From an uncultured Treponema sp. (GTDB taxonomy: Bacteria > Spirochaetota > Spirochaetia > Treponematales > Treponemataceae), in NCBI GenBank assembly GCA_949299755.1, contig CASGBA010000001.1:1-64000 (forward strand): DNA of 64,000 nt, in the 5' to 3' direction. Numbering within the stretch: position 1 is the first letter of the stretch; every line of letters starts with the position of its first letter. The position numbers and the translations under genes are program-made. The notes under the pieces were generated by a model, which was given only the letters and a program-made list of their open reading frames with translations, ran no database searches and was not told where the DNA came from. Shown one piece after another: positions 26,103 through 33,889 of this stretch.

Positions 26103-27100
26103 ATACCGCCTCCCAGAAAACATAGCCGTAAAATCCAGGCAACGGCGGCGGCAATAAGAGAAACCAATGCACATTGATAATCCAAAAGGAAGGGAACATT
26201 TTTTGTCCAACCTACAGCCACAGCAGGCACGGAGGCTTCCAAAGTTAAAAACAGTGTATTAAGACTGTCAGTGTTTTCAGCCCGTACATAGATACCACCT
26301 GCCGCCGAAGCAATTTTCAACAAGGAACCTTCATCAAATTCTGAATTGAATTTGCCGGAATACCGTATACCCTTATGGGGATCTTCATAAGAGATATCGG
26401 AAACCCCCCGCCGGCCAAGCCCCGCTATAATCAGGGAAATATTTGATGTGGGGAAAAAAGAGGCGGCGGTGACAGGATTTATTTCTCCGGAATTGTTTTC
26501 GCCATCAGTTAACAGGACCACATGGGCTGAGGAAGCTTGTATTCCGTCAAGATGAGATACAGCCACAGCGAGTCCCATACCGATGGCGGTTCCATCTCCC
26601 AACTCACCGATTTTCAAAGCACCGAGTCTTGACAAAAAAGTATCCCTGTCTGTTGTGGGCGGAACAAGCATGGCAGCATCGGAAGCCAAGGCAACCAAAC
26701 CGAATGAACCTCCGGGACGCTTTTCCACAAAGGTGCGGATTCCTTCCCTGGCAGAATCAAAACGGGTTTCCCCATTCATATCCGGTGCGGACATCGAGGG
26801 ACTTACATCGATTACAAAGACAACGGGACTTGAAGTTCCGCTATAGTAGTTTTCCTTTTTCAAAATTGAAAATCCCGCGGCAGACAATATAGCGGAAAAA
26901 AAAGATATAACAATCAGACAGACACAAATGAAGGAAACAGTTTTTATAAAAGGGGTTTTCCAGTAAAAAGATGAGCCTTCCCAGTCCCCGAGTGTCAGGG
27001 AAAGATAAAATTTTCTTATAAAACCGGATTTCCGCAAAAAAACATACAGTGGAATAAAAATAAAAAAGAGTAAAAAAACAGGACGTTCAAACCAAATCAT
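26093..27100 (-). CDS. batA: BatA: von Willebrand A-domain membrane protein
   Basis: A 335-residue protein: two N-terminal membrane helices (about 8-24 and 55-80), then a VWA domain with MIDAS DVSPSMSAPD (DxSxS), LTDGENNSG and a C-terminal membrane helix. The arrangement is the classical BatA. GGGAGGG precedes ATG 27100, which follows the previous stop by one base. Together with BatB it is thought to form a metal-dependent periplasmic or cytoplasmic adhesion module. Confidence 0.86.
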   Translation of the reverse strand: MIWFERPVFLLFFIFIPLYVFLRKSGFIRKFYLSLTLGDWEGSSFYWKTPFIKTVSFICVCLIVISFFSAILSAAGFSILKKENYYSGTSSPVVFVIDVSPSMSAPDMNGETRFDSAREGIRTFVEKRPGGSFGLVALASDAAMLVPPTTDRDTFLSRLGALKIGELGDGTAIGMGLAVAVSHLDGIQASSAHVVLLTDGENNSGEINPVTAASFFPTSNISLIIAGLGRRGVSDISYEDPHKGIRYSGKFNSEFDEGSLLKIASAAGGIYVRAENTDSLNTLFLTLEASVPAVAVGWTKNVPFLLDYQCALVSLIAAAVAWILRLCFLGGGICI

Positions 27101-27101
27101 T

Positions 27102-28112
27102 TTACCCTCCCCGTCTTTCCGGAATATTTTCAAATTTGTTTTCCAGTTGTCCGTAAAACACCGGCGAAGAAACAAACATTGGAATGAACCGCTCAAGCAA
27201 TGTCAAATGCTCCTGTCGCTTATCCTCTTCAGCGAAACCGGCACTAAACCGTATTTTTTCTATTTCATACAAGGCGGTTTTTAAACCGGAAAGTACAGTT
27301 TCATAAGAAGGCATCTTTTCCCCTTCTGTATTTACATTCTGCAAAATACCTATGGTAGCTGAAAAATCACGGGCATCGGAAGCAAGGTATTTTTCGTTTC
27401 CTGTAACTTCATAAAAAAACAACCGGAGGATCAGGGAAAATTGTTCATACCAGACATACGGCTCCGTGGAATTGATTTCCTTTTTCAATTTTTTTGAACG
27501 CTTTGAAAAAAGCTTTCCGGCTTTCGCTAGAGACAAAGCCGCTTTTTTTTCGGCTGATGTAAAAAAGATTTTCCTGATTAAAAATATAAAAACAGCGGAA
27601 AAAACAACCAGTAAAAATATTAAAGCATAAAGAATATAAAATGTTCCAGGAACAAGCATGGGAGGGCGGTCTTCCGAGATGGAAGTGATTCCGTATTTTC
27701 CGGACAAAGAAGAAACATTTATGGAAACGGAAGAGGATTTCAAGTCCTTATCCTTTTCGATAAAAAAACGCGGAAGGAATATTTCCCCTGTTTCCCAAGG
27801 GATAAAAGTAATTCGGCATGAATACACGCCCCCCGCCGGAACAATGCATATATTCTTCACAGTTACAGAAGATGACGGTTCAAAAATATTAGCGGAAGGA
27901 ATTGTAACTGGAGAGTCTGAAAAAAAACCTTCCGGAATATTTTTCTCAACATATGAATAAACGGCGGTATCCCCCACGAACACCTCTTTCGGCACCAGGG
28001 AACCCTCAACCTCCCTTGCTTCACAGATGAAAGTAACAAAAACGGAAAAAAGAAAAGCAAAGACCGGAATAAAAAACTTTTTACGGATAACAACAGAACT
28101 TCCTGAACACAT
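27102..28112 (-). CDS. Membrane protein of the Bat operon (DUF4381-like position)
   Basis: A 336-residue protein. Residues about 10-30 form a signal or anchor helix, residues 30-150 a periplasmic beta-rich domain (EVEGSLVPKEVFVGDTAVYS), and a strong membrane helix near 160-180 precedes a basic cytosolic helical domain. Position between DUF58 and batA matches the DUF4381 protein of other Bat operons; no signature residue confirms it. The ATG follows the DUF58 stop by one base and has no clear Shine-Dalgarno site, which suggests coupled translation. Confidence 0.65.
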   Translation of the reverse strand: MCSGSSVVIRKKFFIPVFAFLFSVFVTFICEAREVEGSLVPKEVFVGDTAVYSYVEKNIPEGFFSDSPVTIPSANIFEPSSSVTVKNICIVPAGGVYSCRITFIPWETGEIFLPRFFIEKDKDLKSSSVSINVSSLSGKYGITSISEDRPPMLVPGTFYILYALIFLLVVFSAVFIFLIRKIFFTSAEKKAALSLAKAGKLFSKRSKKLKKEINSTEPYVWYEQFSLILRLFFYEVTGNEKYLASDARDFSATIGILQNVNTEGEKMPSYETVLSGLKTALYEIEKIRFSAGFAEEDKRQEHLTLLERFIPMFVSSPVFYGQLENKFENIPERRGG

Positions 28113-28113
28113 A

Positions 28114-29034
28114 TCAGCCCCCGGAAGAAACAGAAGCGGAAAAATGCGGGGAAACGATTTTATTTTTCGCTGCAAAAAAAGCGGCCAGAGCCGCGGCTGC
28201 GTCTAAATTGACAGGAAGCTCAAAAGGAAGAGCCCCGCACTTGGCACAAAGGGAATTCCAATACGCAGTGTTTTCTGAAGAATCCTTTTCCCAGGCTGTT
28301 TTAAAAGAATAGCTTTCAGGTCTGCACAATATTTCTTCCCGGGTTTCAGGATCTGAAAAACGGATTAAACCATGGCCGGGAATTTCTCCTGTTGCGGAAT
28401 CTGTGATTTTGACAGCGATGACTTTATGGTAAAAAGCAAGCCGTTCCAAAGCTTTTTTAAATCCAGAAACCCTGAAATCCGAAAGGATTATCACAAGGGA
28501 CGGGGAAAAAAGAACAGGCATGCAACCGGAAATAGTCTCCGTCAAAGCGGAACCGGGAACATCCGTGCGGAATCCTTCAAAAACAGTAAAAAGGGAAATA
28601 ACATTTTCCAGTCCCTCCGCAGGTTTTATAAAGGGACCGATTTTTCCGTCAAAGACCACTCCGCCCACAGGACAAGGAAGCTGTTCAGCCGCAAATGATA
28701 TCAAGGCAGCGGCTTCAACCGCATGGTCAAGCTTGCTTTTTTCCCCAGTACCTGTATTCATGGAACGGGAAGCGTCCAGAATTATAAAAACGGACAAATC
28801 CCTTTCTTCCGAAAAAGTCTTCACAAAGGTTTTTCCGGTTCTGGCACTCACATTCCAATCTATGGCGCGCACATCATCACCGTATTGATATTCCCGCACA
28901 GAATCAAATTCGATGCCCCTGCCCCGGAAAAAGGAACGGAAAGCTCCTGTTTTCATTTCCCTGGCAATCGGAAATGATGCAAGTCTGAGCATCCTGGCTT
29001 TCCCGGCGGTTTTACCCAAATCCATTTTCATCAA
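28114..29034 (-). CDS. DUF58 protein of the MoxR-Bat operon
   Basis: A 306-residue VWA-like protein. The DUF58 hallmark EYQYGDDVRAIDWNVSART lies at about residues 48-66, followed by a degenerate VWA domain with LDASRSM. It is the partner normally encoded directly after MoxR in this operon, and it probably receives the action of the MoxR ATPase. The start may be 29034 or the next ATG at 29025. Confidence 0.86.
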   Translation of the reverse strand: MMKMDLGKTAGKARMLRLASFPIAREMKTGAFRSFFRGRGIEFDSVREYQYGDDVRAIDWNVSARTGKTFVKTFSEERDLSVFIILDASRSMNTGTGEKSKLDHAVEAAALISFAAEQLPCPVGGVVFDGKIGPFIKPAEGLENVISLFTVFEGFRTDVPGSALTETISGCMPVLFSPSLVIILSDFRVSGFKKALERLAFYHKVIAVKITDSATGEIPGHGLIRFSDPETREEILCRPESYSFKTAWEKDSSENTAYWNSLCAKCGALPFELPVNLDAAAALAAFFAAKNKIVSPHFSASVSSGG

Positions 29035-29055
29035 CCCGTATCAAAACCCTGAAGG

Positions 29056-30123
29056 TTACGGCACTGAAACCGCATTCAAAATCATGGAAATAACATCATC
29101 AGCGGAAACACCGGAAGCGCCAGCTTCATACGAAAGGGAAATCCTGTGACGAAGAACGTCATAAGCTGCATCCTTCACATTTTCCGGGGACACCCAGTTT
29201 TCACCGGAAAACATCGCTTTTATTTTTGCATACGAATACATTGATATACCCGCACGGGGGGACGCACCTAAATAAATATAATGAAGATAATCACCGCGGC
29301 TGCCCTTCGTATTCACATAACCGGAAGAATTCTGCAATTTTGTTTTGGGAGAAGAAGGTCTGGTGGCTGACACAATGGAAACAATATAACGCACGATGGA
29401 TTCATCGCAGTGAATTCCGGCGGCAGTATTATGAAGGAAAACCAAATCATCAGCGGAAAAAACAGGAGCCTTTTTCCCGTCTTTATCCGCAGAAAGAACA
29501 GCATTGGAATTAAAGCCGGAAGAAATAATACGGGTCTCTTCATCCACCGATGGATAATCAACCATTATTTTAATGAAGAATCTATCCAGCTCGGCTTCCG
29601 GCAACCTGTAAGTCCCCTCATGTTCCACTGGGTTCTGGGTCGCAAGAACAGTAAAGGGAGCCGGTAAAATCAAACTGTCCTCTCCTATAGTTACCTGGTG
29701 TTCAGCCATGGCTTCAAGAAGCGCCGACTGAACCTTAGCCGGGGCACGGTTTATTTCGTCCGCAAGAACAATATTTGTAAAAACAGGCCCTTTCCTGACT
29801 GAAAAATCACCTGTCTGGCGGTTATAAATTAAAGTTCCTATTAAATCAGAAGGCAAAAGATCAGGGGTAAATTGAATACGCTTAAAATCCAAAGAAAAAA
29901 GGGAGGCAAAGGTTCTAACCGCAAGGGTTTTGGCGACACCGGGAACCCCTTCCAGCAGGGCATGTCCTCCGGCTACAGCGGAGGCAAGAATTCCGTCAAC
30001 CAAGTCTTTTTGTCCTACGATTTTCCCGGACATTTCGGTACGGTATTTTTCTATAATTGAAAAAGCTTTTTTTACATCGGCATCGGACGCCAAACAAACC
30101 TGTCCCTGATTATTTTCCAGCAT
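29056..30123 (-). CDS. moxR: MoxR-family AAA+ ATPase
   Basis: A 355-residue AAA+ chaperone-like ATPase. Walker A GVPGVAKTL (about residue 59-67), Walker B IVLADEINRAPA, sensor 1 ATQNPVEHEGTYRLPEAELDRF and the arginine-rich C-terminal lid (LGASPRAG, VLRHRI) are all present. MoxR proteins assist VWA-domain partners, here DUF58, BatA and BatB. GGGAGG sits four bases before the ATG. First gene of a long operon reading leftwards to the J-domain gene. Confidence 0.94.
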   Translation of the reverse strand: MLENNQGQVCLASDADVKKAFSIIEKYRTEMSGKIVGQKDLVDGILASAVAGGHALLEGVPGVAKTLAVRTFASLFSLDFKRIQFTPDLLPSDLIGTLIYNRQTGDFSVRKGPVFTNIVLADEINRAPAKVQSALLEAMAEHQVTIGEDSLILPAPFTVLATQNPVEHEGTYRLPEAELDRFFIKIMVDYPSVDEETRIISSGFNSNAVLSADKDGKKAPVFSADDLVFLHNTAAGIHCDESIVRYIVSIVSATRPSSPKTKLQNSSGYVNTKGSRGDYLHYIYLGASPRAGISMYSYAKIKAMFSGENWVSPENVKDAAYDVLRHRISLSYEAGASGVSADDVISMILNAVSVP

Positions 30124-30160
30124 ACAACCTCCCGGTCCGGAACTTTACAAATCTCCCTGT

Positions 30161-30189
30161 ATTTTACGAATCTTTCGGTACATTGACAA
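30161..30189 (-). promoter_or_regulatory. Promoter of the moxR-bat operon
   Basis: On the minus strand TTGTCA (30184-30189), 17-bp spacer, TAAAAT (30161-30166). The leader is about 30 bases with GGGAGG. Its -35 overlaps the -35 of the divergent aminotransferase by five of six bases. Confidence 0.75.
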
Positions 30190-30212
30190 CAGGTATGGAT
30201 TTTGTATATGAT
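30183..30212 (+). promoter_or_regulatory. Leaderless-type promoter of the aminotransferase
   Basis: TTGACA (30183-30188), 18-bp spacer, TATGAT (30207-30212), then 7 bases to ATG 30220. Confidence 0.72.
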
Positions 30213-30219
30213 TTACGGC

Positions 30220-31530
30220 ATGGACACCAATCAGAATATCCACAATCTTGCGGAAGAATTGAACAAAACATTGGATGGCTGCATAGCTGGAAGATTTCTT
30301 TCAGATTTAGGGAAACGCATTTATTTTCCCAAAGGCATTATTACCCAAAGCGCAGAAGCTAAAAAACTTGGAAAAAATGCGAATGCGACTATAGGGACCG
30401 CCGTAAATAACGGAGAACCTATGATGCTTTCAAGTATAAAAAAATATATGCCGGGGCTCACACCGGCTGAATCAGTAAGCTATGCGCCCACAGAAGGCAA
30501 TCCGGCACTGAGGGAAATGTGGAAAAAATTCATTCTGGAAAAAAATCCGTCCCTGACAGGGAAAAACTTTTCGCTTCCGGTTCTTGTGCCGGGGCTTACA
30601 GCGGGAATTTCCTTTCTTTCCGATTTATTCCTCGATACAACATCCCCTTTGCTCACAGCGGATCCCTATTGGGAAAATTATTCACTTATTGTCGAAGCGA
30701 GGCGTAATTCCAGGATACATACATTTGTAATGTTTGAAGACGGAAAATTCAGTATAAAAAATTTCAAGAAGGCTGTGGAGGAAGAAGCAAAAACCGGAAA
30801 AATCCGGCTTCTTCTTAATTTTCCCCAGAATCCGTCCGGGTATACCCCCTATAAGGAAGAAGCGGACAGCATATGTGCTGTGCTTACTGAAGCGGCGGAA
30901 AACGCGGATATTATGGTCTGGTGTGACGACGCTTATTTCGGCTTAAATTATGAACAGGGAATCAATAGTGAATCCCTGTTCGCCAAACTGGCCGCGGCCC
31001 ATGAAAGGATTCTGGCCGTAAAGATAGACGGCCCCACAAAGGAAGATTACGCCTGGGGACTGAGGACAGGCTTTGTCACCTTCGTCTCAAAGGGTATGTC
31101 AGCCCCCCATTATGATGCCATAATAAAAAAAATGATGGGGTTGATACGTTCTTCCGTTTCCTGTGCCGCCACAGAATCCCAGTCCATAATCCTTAAAGCC
31201 TTTGACGACCCCTCAACAGAAAAAGAAAAAGAAGCATTCAAGGAAATTCTCCGGGAACGGTACCGGTTGGCGAAAAAAAGCGTTGAAGCCCACAGTGGAA
31301 GCCGGGTTATCAAAGCCCTGCCTTTTAACTCGGGATACTTCATGTGCCTGCGTTGCATTGGGGTGGATTCAGAAACCCTCAGACAGGAGCTTTTGAATAA
31401 GCATGGTATAGGTACAGTGGCTATTGACGAGCATCATCTGCGGATAGCCTTTTCCTCGGTGGATTCCGGGAAAATTGAATACCTTTACGACACTATATAT
31501 AAAACGGCGGAAGAGCTGGCAGAAAAATAA
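30220..31530 (+). CDS. Class I/II PLP aminotransferase
   Basis: A 436-residue fold-type I aminotransferase of unknown amino-acid specificity. Visible motifs: SYAPTEGNPALREMW (entry), LTADPYWENYS, the NFPQNPSGYTP loop, VWCDDAYFGLNYE with the PLP-binding Asp and Tyr, the lysine in KIDGPTKEDYAWGLRTGF, and HHLRIAF with the carboxylate Arg. In-frame TTG and ATG codons upstream (30202, 30208) lie inside the promoter, so ATG 30220 is chosen. Confidence 0.87.
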   Translation: MDTNQNIHNLAEELNKTLDGCIAGRFLSDLGKRIYFPKGIITQSAEAKKLGKNANATIGTAVNNGEPMMLSSIKKYMPGLTPAESVSYAPTEGNPALREMWKKFILEKNPSLTGKNFSLPVLVPGLTAGISFLSDLFLDTTSPLLTADPYWENYSLIVEARRNSRIHTFVMFEDGKFSIKNFKKAVEEEAKTGKIRLLLNFPQNPSGYTPYKEEADSICAVLTEAAENADIMVWCDDAYFGLNYEQGINSESLFAKLAAAHERILAVKIDGPTKEDYAWGLRTGFVTFVSKGMSAPHYDAIIKKMMGLIRSSVSCAATESQSIILKAFDDPSTEKEKEAFKEILRERYRLAKKSVEAHSGSRVIKALPFNSGYFMCLRCIGVDSETLRQELLNKHGIGTVAIDEHHLRIAFSSVDSGKIEYLYDTIYKTAEELAEK

Positions 31531-31537
31531 AATCCGC

Positions 31538-32026
31538 TCATTCTTTTTGTAAAAGCTTGGAAGTCTCCGTGTTCTCAGCTATTTTTGAAAACAGGGGCTT
31601 CCCGCCGGCGTTTTTACTCTTATCAAAAGCCTCAACCGCCTCAAAAAGTTCAATGGTATACTGGCTCAATAAATCAATATTGGATTTGAAGTTACTGAAA
31701 GCCATATCCCTGTAAATTTTCTGGGAATCGTTTGCGTTTTTTAATCCGGAATTTGAAATGGTATTTATATTCGGAAGGATGGAAAGCCTTACATCCTTTA
31801 TAAAATGAGCCATTGCATTTATCTGAAGATAAAGCTCATCCAGGGGTATCCCGTGTTCTGACAATTCGGATGGATTGTCGGTTAAGTCGGAAATTCTCCG
31901 GCTGATGGAACTATCGGAAAAAACCGGAGCCAATATGGGGCGTATAAACCTGGTGGCAACGTTTTGGGTAAAATGTTCTGCCAAGCGTACAATCATTTCA
32001 ATAATTACAGGTTCCCGTACAAGCAT
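31538..32026 (-). CDS. Unknown helical protein
   Basis: Not recognised. A 162-residue, mostly helical, acidic protein with no signal peptide or membrane helix. Heptad-like stretches occur around ELYLQINAMAHFIKDVRLS and NIDLLSQYTIELFEAVEAF. It is convergent with the aminotransferase (7 bases apart) and divergent from the solute-binding lipoprotein. It has a very well formed promoter ending six bases before its ATG, so it is surely a gene. Confidence 0.7.
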   Translation of the reverse strand: MLVREPVIIEMIVRLAEHFTQNVATRFIRPILAPVFSDSSISRRISDLTDNPSELSEHGIPLDELYLQINAMAHFIKDVRLSILPNINTISNSGLKNANDSQKIYRDMAFSNFKSNIDLLSQYTIELFEAVEAFDKSKNAGGKPLFSKIAENTETSKLLQKE

Positions 32027-32032
32027 ACTTTT

Positions 32033-32061
32033 ATTATATCTTTACATTCCGGGATTGACAA
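32033..32061 (-). promoter_or_regulatory. Leaderless-type promoter of the unknown helical protein
   Basis: On the minus strand TTGTCA (32056-32061), 17-bp spacer, perfect TATAAT (32033-32038), then 6 bases to ATG 32026. The -35 overlaps that of the divergent lipoprotein gene. Confidence 0.8.
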
Positions 32062-32083
32062 CCACATGATTCATTCATAACAT
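32055..32083 (+). promoter_or_regulatory. Leaderless-type promoter of the solute-binding lipoprotein
   Basis: Perfect TTGACA (32055-32060), 17-bp spacer, TAACAT (32078-32083), then 8 bases to ATG 32092. It overlaps the divergent -35 by five bases. Confidence 0.68.
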
Positions 32084-32091
32084 TATTTTTC

Positions 32092-33366
32092 ATGAACAGA
32101 AAAACACATCCATTGATTAACATGAAAAACGTTTCCTTAATCCTTTTTTTTATCACGCTAATTCCGGTAATTCTTTCATGCAGGATGGGGAAAAATCCGG
32201 TGGCAATAATATGGACAAACCAGAGTGAATTCGCTGCCTATGCGGAAGTTTTCAATACGGAACAGGATGAATTTAAAATAGCGGTGGAATACAGGGAAAA
32301 TCCGGCTGAAGAACTGCTTTCTTCCGAAAATTTGCCTGACATAGTTGTCGGCCCATGGATAAAAGGGGAAAAAACCCGGTCAAAACTGGTGCCGCTTACC
32401 TACCTCTTCAACGAAAGAAAACTCGACGGCAACGTTTTTTACAGACCTCTTTTGGATTTAGGTAATATCAGGGGGGAACAGTTTTCTCTGCCTGTCAGTT
32501 TCAACATACCTGCCCTGATTTTTTCCAGGGAACACAGTTTGATGATGCCCAATTCCTTTACCATTAACTTCGCCGACATACAGAATTTATCCAAAGAATT
32601 CAACATATATGATATCGGGGCTTACACACGTATGGCCTTTTCACCCCACTGGGAACCGGAATTCCTTTATCTTACAGCCCAGCTTATGAATGTGGATTTC
32701 CAGGAATCAACGAATCTATTTTCCTGGAATGAAAAAAATCTGAGGGATACCCTGATATTCCTCAGTGACTGGGAAACATCCGTAAACACCTCGGTTTTAA
32801 TTGCCGAAGATTTCAAATTCAAGTATTTATATGACCCGCCGGAACGCCTTGTAAGCGGTGGAAGAAACCTTTTTTACCATATTTATACAAACAACCTTTT
32901 TCCAGGGGCCCAGGATAAACTCCAGCAAATTGATTTCCGCTGGCCGTCCCATAACGGATTAATTCCTTTGAAGGACGAAATAATTTACCTGGGTATATGC
33001 AGAAAATCCAAGCACAAAGACGCAGCCAATGCCTTTGTCACCTGGTTTTTCAAGGAAGAAACCCAAATGAAACTCCTTCAATACAGCGAATCCGTGGGCA
33101 TAACAGAAAATTCCTTTGGAATATCCGATGGCTTTTCAGCTATAAAATCCGTAAACGAAAAAGTGTTTCCCCTCTACTACCCTGAGCTTCTTGGAAGGAC
33201 TCCCGGTGAAAACCAGCTTAAAACGCCGCACATTCTTCCAAATAACTGGGAGGAAATAAAAGAGGAAATAGTCATCCCCTTTTTAGCGGAAAGTACCTCC
33301 GGTAAACCGCGTGAAGAGGTTTCAAACCTGCCGTCAAGAATTGAAACCTGGCTGAGAAACCGCTGA
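32092..33366 (+). CDS. Extracellular solute-binding lipoprotein (ABC family 1-like)
   Basis: A 424-residue lipoprotein with lipobox IPVILSC (Cys about 30). The mature part has the features of a type 1 periplasmic binding protein for sugars or similar: VAIIWTNQSEFAAYAEVFN at the N-terminus, ENLPDIVVGPW, SLPVSFNIPALIFS and a C-terminal KDAANAFVTWFFKEETQ segment. No permease or ATPase gene is adjacent, so it is an orphan component. The first ATG is kept because the promoter ends eight bases before it. Confidence 0.8.
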   Translation: MNRKTHPLINMKNVSLILFFITLIPVILSCRMGKNPVAIIWTNQSEFAAYAEVFNTEQDEFKIAVEYRENPAEELLSSENLPDIVVGPWIKGEKTRSKLVPLTYLFNERKLDGNVFYRPLLDLGNIRGEQFSLPVSFNIPALIFSREHSLMMPNSFTINFADIQNLSKEFNIYDIGAYTRMAFSPHWEPEFLYLTAQLMNVDFQESTNLFSWNEKNLRDTLIFLSDWETSVNTSVLIAEDFKFKYLYDPPERLVSGGRNLFYHIYTNNLFPGAQDKLQQIDFRWPSHNGLIPLKDEIIYLGICRKSKHKDAANAFVTWFFKEETQMKLLQYSESVGITENSFGISDGFSAIKSVNEKVFPLYYPELLGRTPGENQLKTPHILPNNWEEIKEEIVIPFLAESTSGKPREEVSNLPSRIETWLRNR

Positions 33367-33439
33367 TAAAACGGAAACATCATAAAAAATGTAATTTTCC
33401 CTCTATTTTCTTCCGATAATTTAAGCGGAGGATGAGGAA

Positions 33440-33844
33440 ATGTTTTCTAATTTAGGGGCACTTAGAAACACATCTTATAACATACTTTCCTCGGTTTCAT
33501 CGGGAGGCAGGGCCTATGTACCGGTGAATCCCAATCAATATGTTTATTCCCAATTCAAATATGTGGCGGGAGTGCCTGCGGAAGACGGAAGCAGGGGAGT
33601 CCCCTTAACAAAACTAAAAATACTCAACACCATAATCGATCAGCTTGTGACCATGCGGAACAACAAGGCGGATTCCCAAATTAAAGGGCGGAATTTTCTG
33701 CCGGAAGGTTTAGATGAAACCCAAATTGACGCGCTCATTGAAAAATATCAGGGCGAAGTGCGTTCCACAATATCCAGCTTCCAGGGTATCCCTTATAAGC
33801 CGGCGATGCCGGAAGCCGGAGCGGTTTTAAGCATGACAGCCTGA
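33440..33844 (+). CDS. Unknown small cytosolic protein
   Basis: Not recognised. 134 residues, no signal peptide and no membrane helix. The middle (LTKLKILNTIIDQLVTMRNN) and the stretch DETQIDALIEKYQGEV are helical, with a Gly/Pro/Tyr-rich N-terminus (VPVNPNQYVYSQFKYVAG). The start is well defined by GGAGG and GAGGA before ATG 33440. Codon use is like the neighbours, so it is a real gene of unknown role. Confidence 0.7.
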   Translation: MFSNLGALRNTSYNILSSVSSGGRAYVPVNPNQYVYSQFKYVAGVPAEDGSRGVPLTKLKILNTIIDQLVTMRNNKADSQIKGRNFLPEGLDETQIDALIEKYQGEVRSTISSFQGIPYKPAMPEAGAVLSMTA

Positions 33845-33863
33845 AAACCTGCCCCGGGAAACC

Positions 33864-33889
33864 GGAAACCAGATATTTCCATCTTTTTT
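33864..33889 (+). terminator. Weak terminator after the small unknown gene
   Basis: GGAAA (33864-33868) pairs with TTTCC (33876-33880), followed by ATC and six T. The short stem makes this uncertain. Confidence 0.35.
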
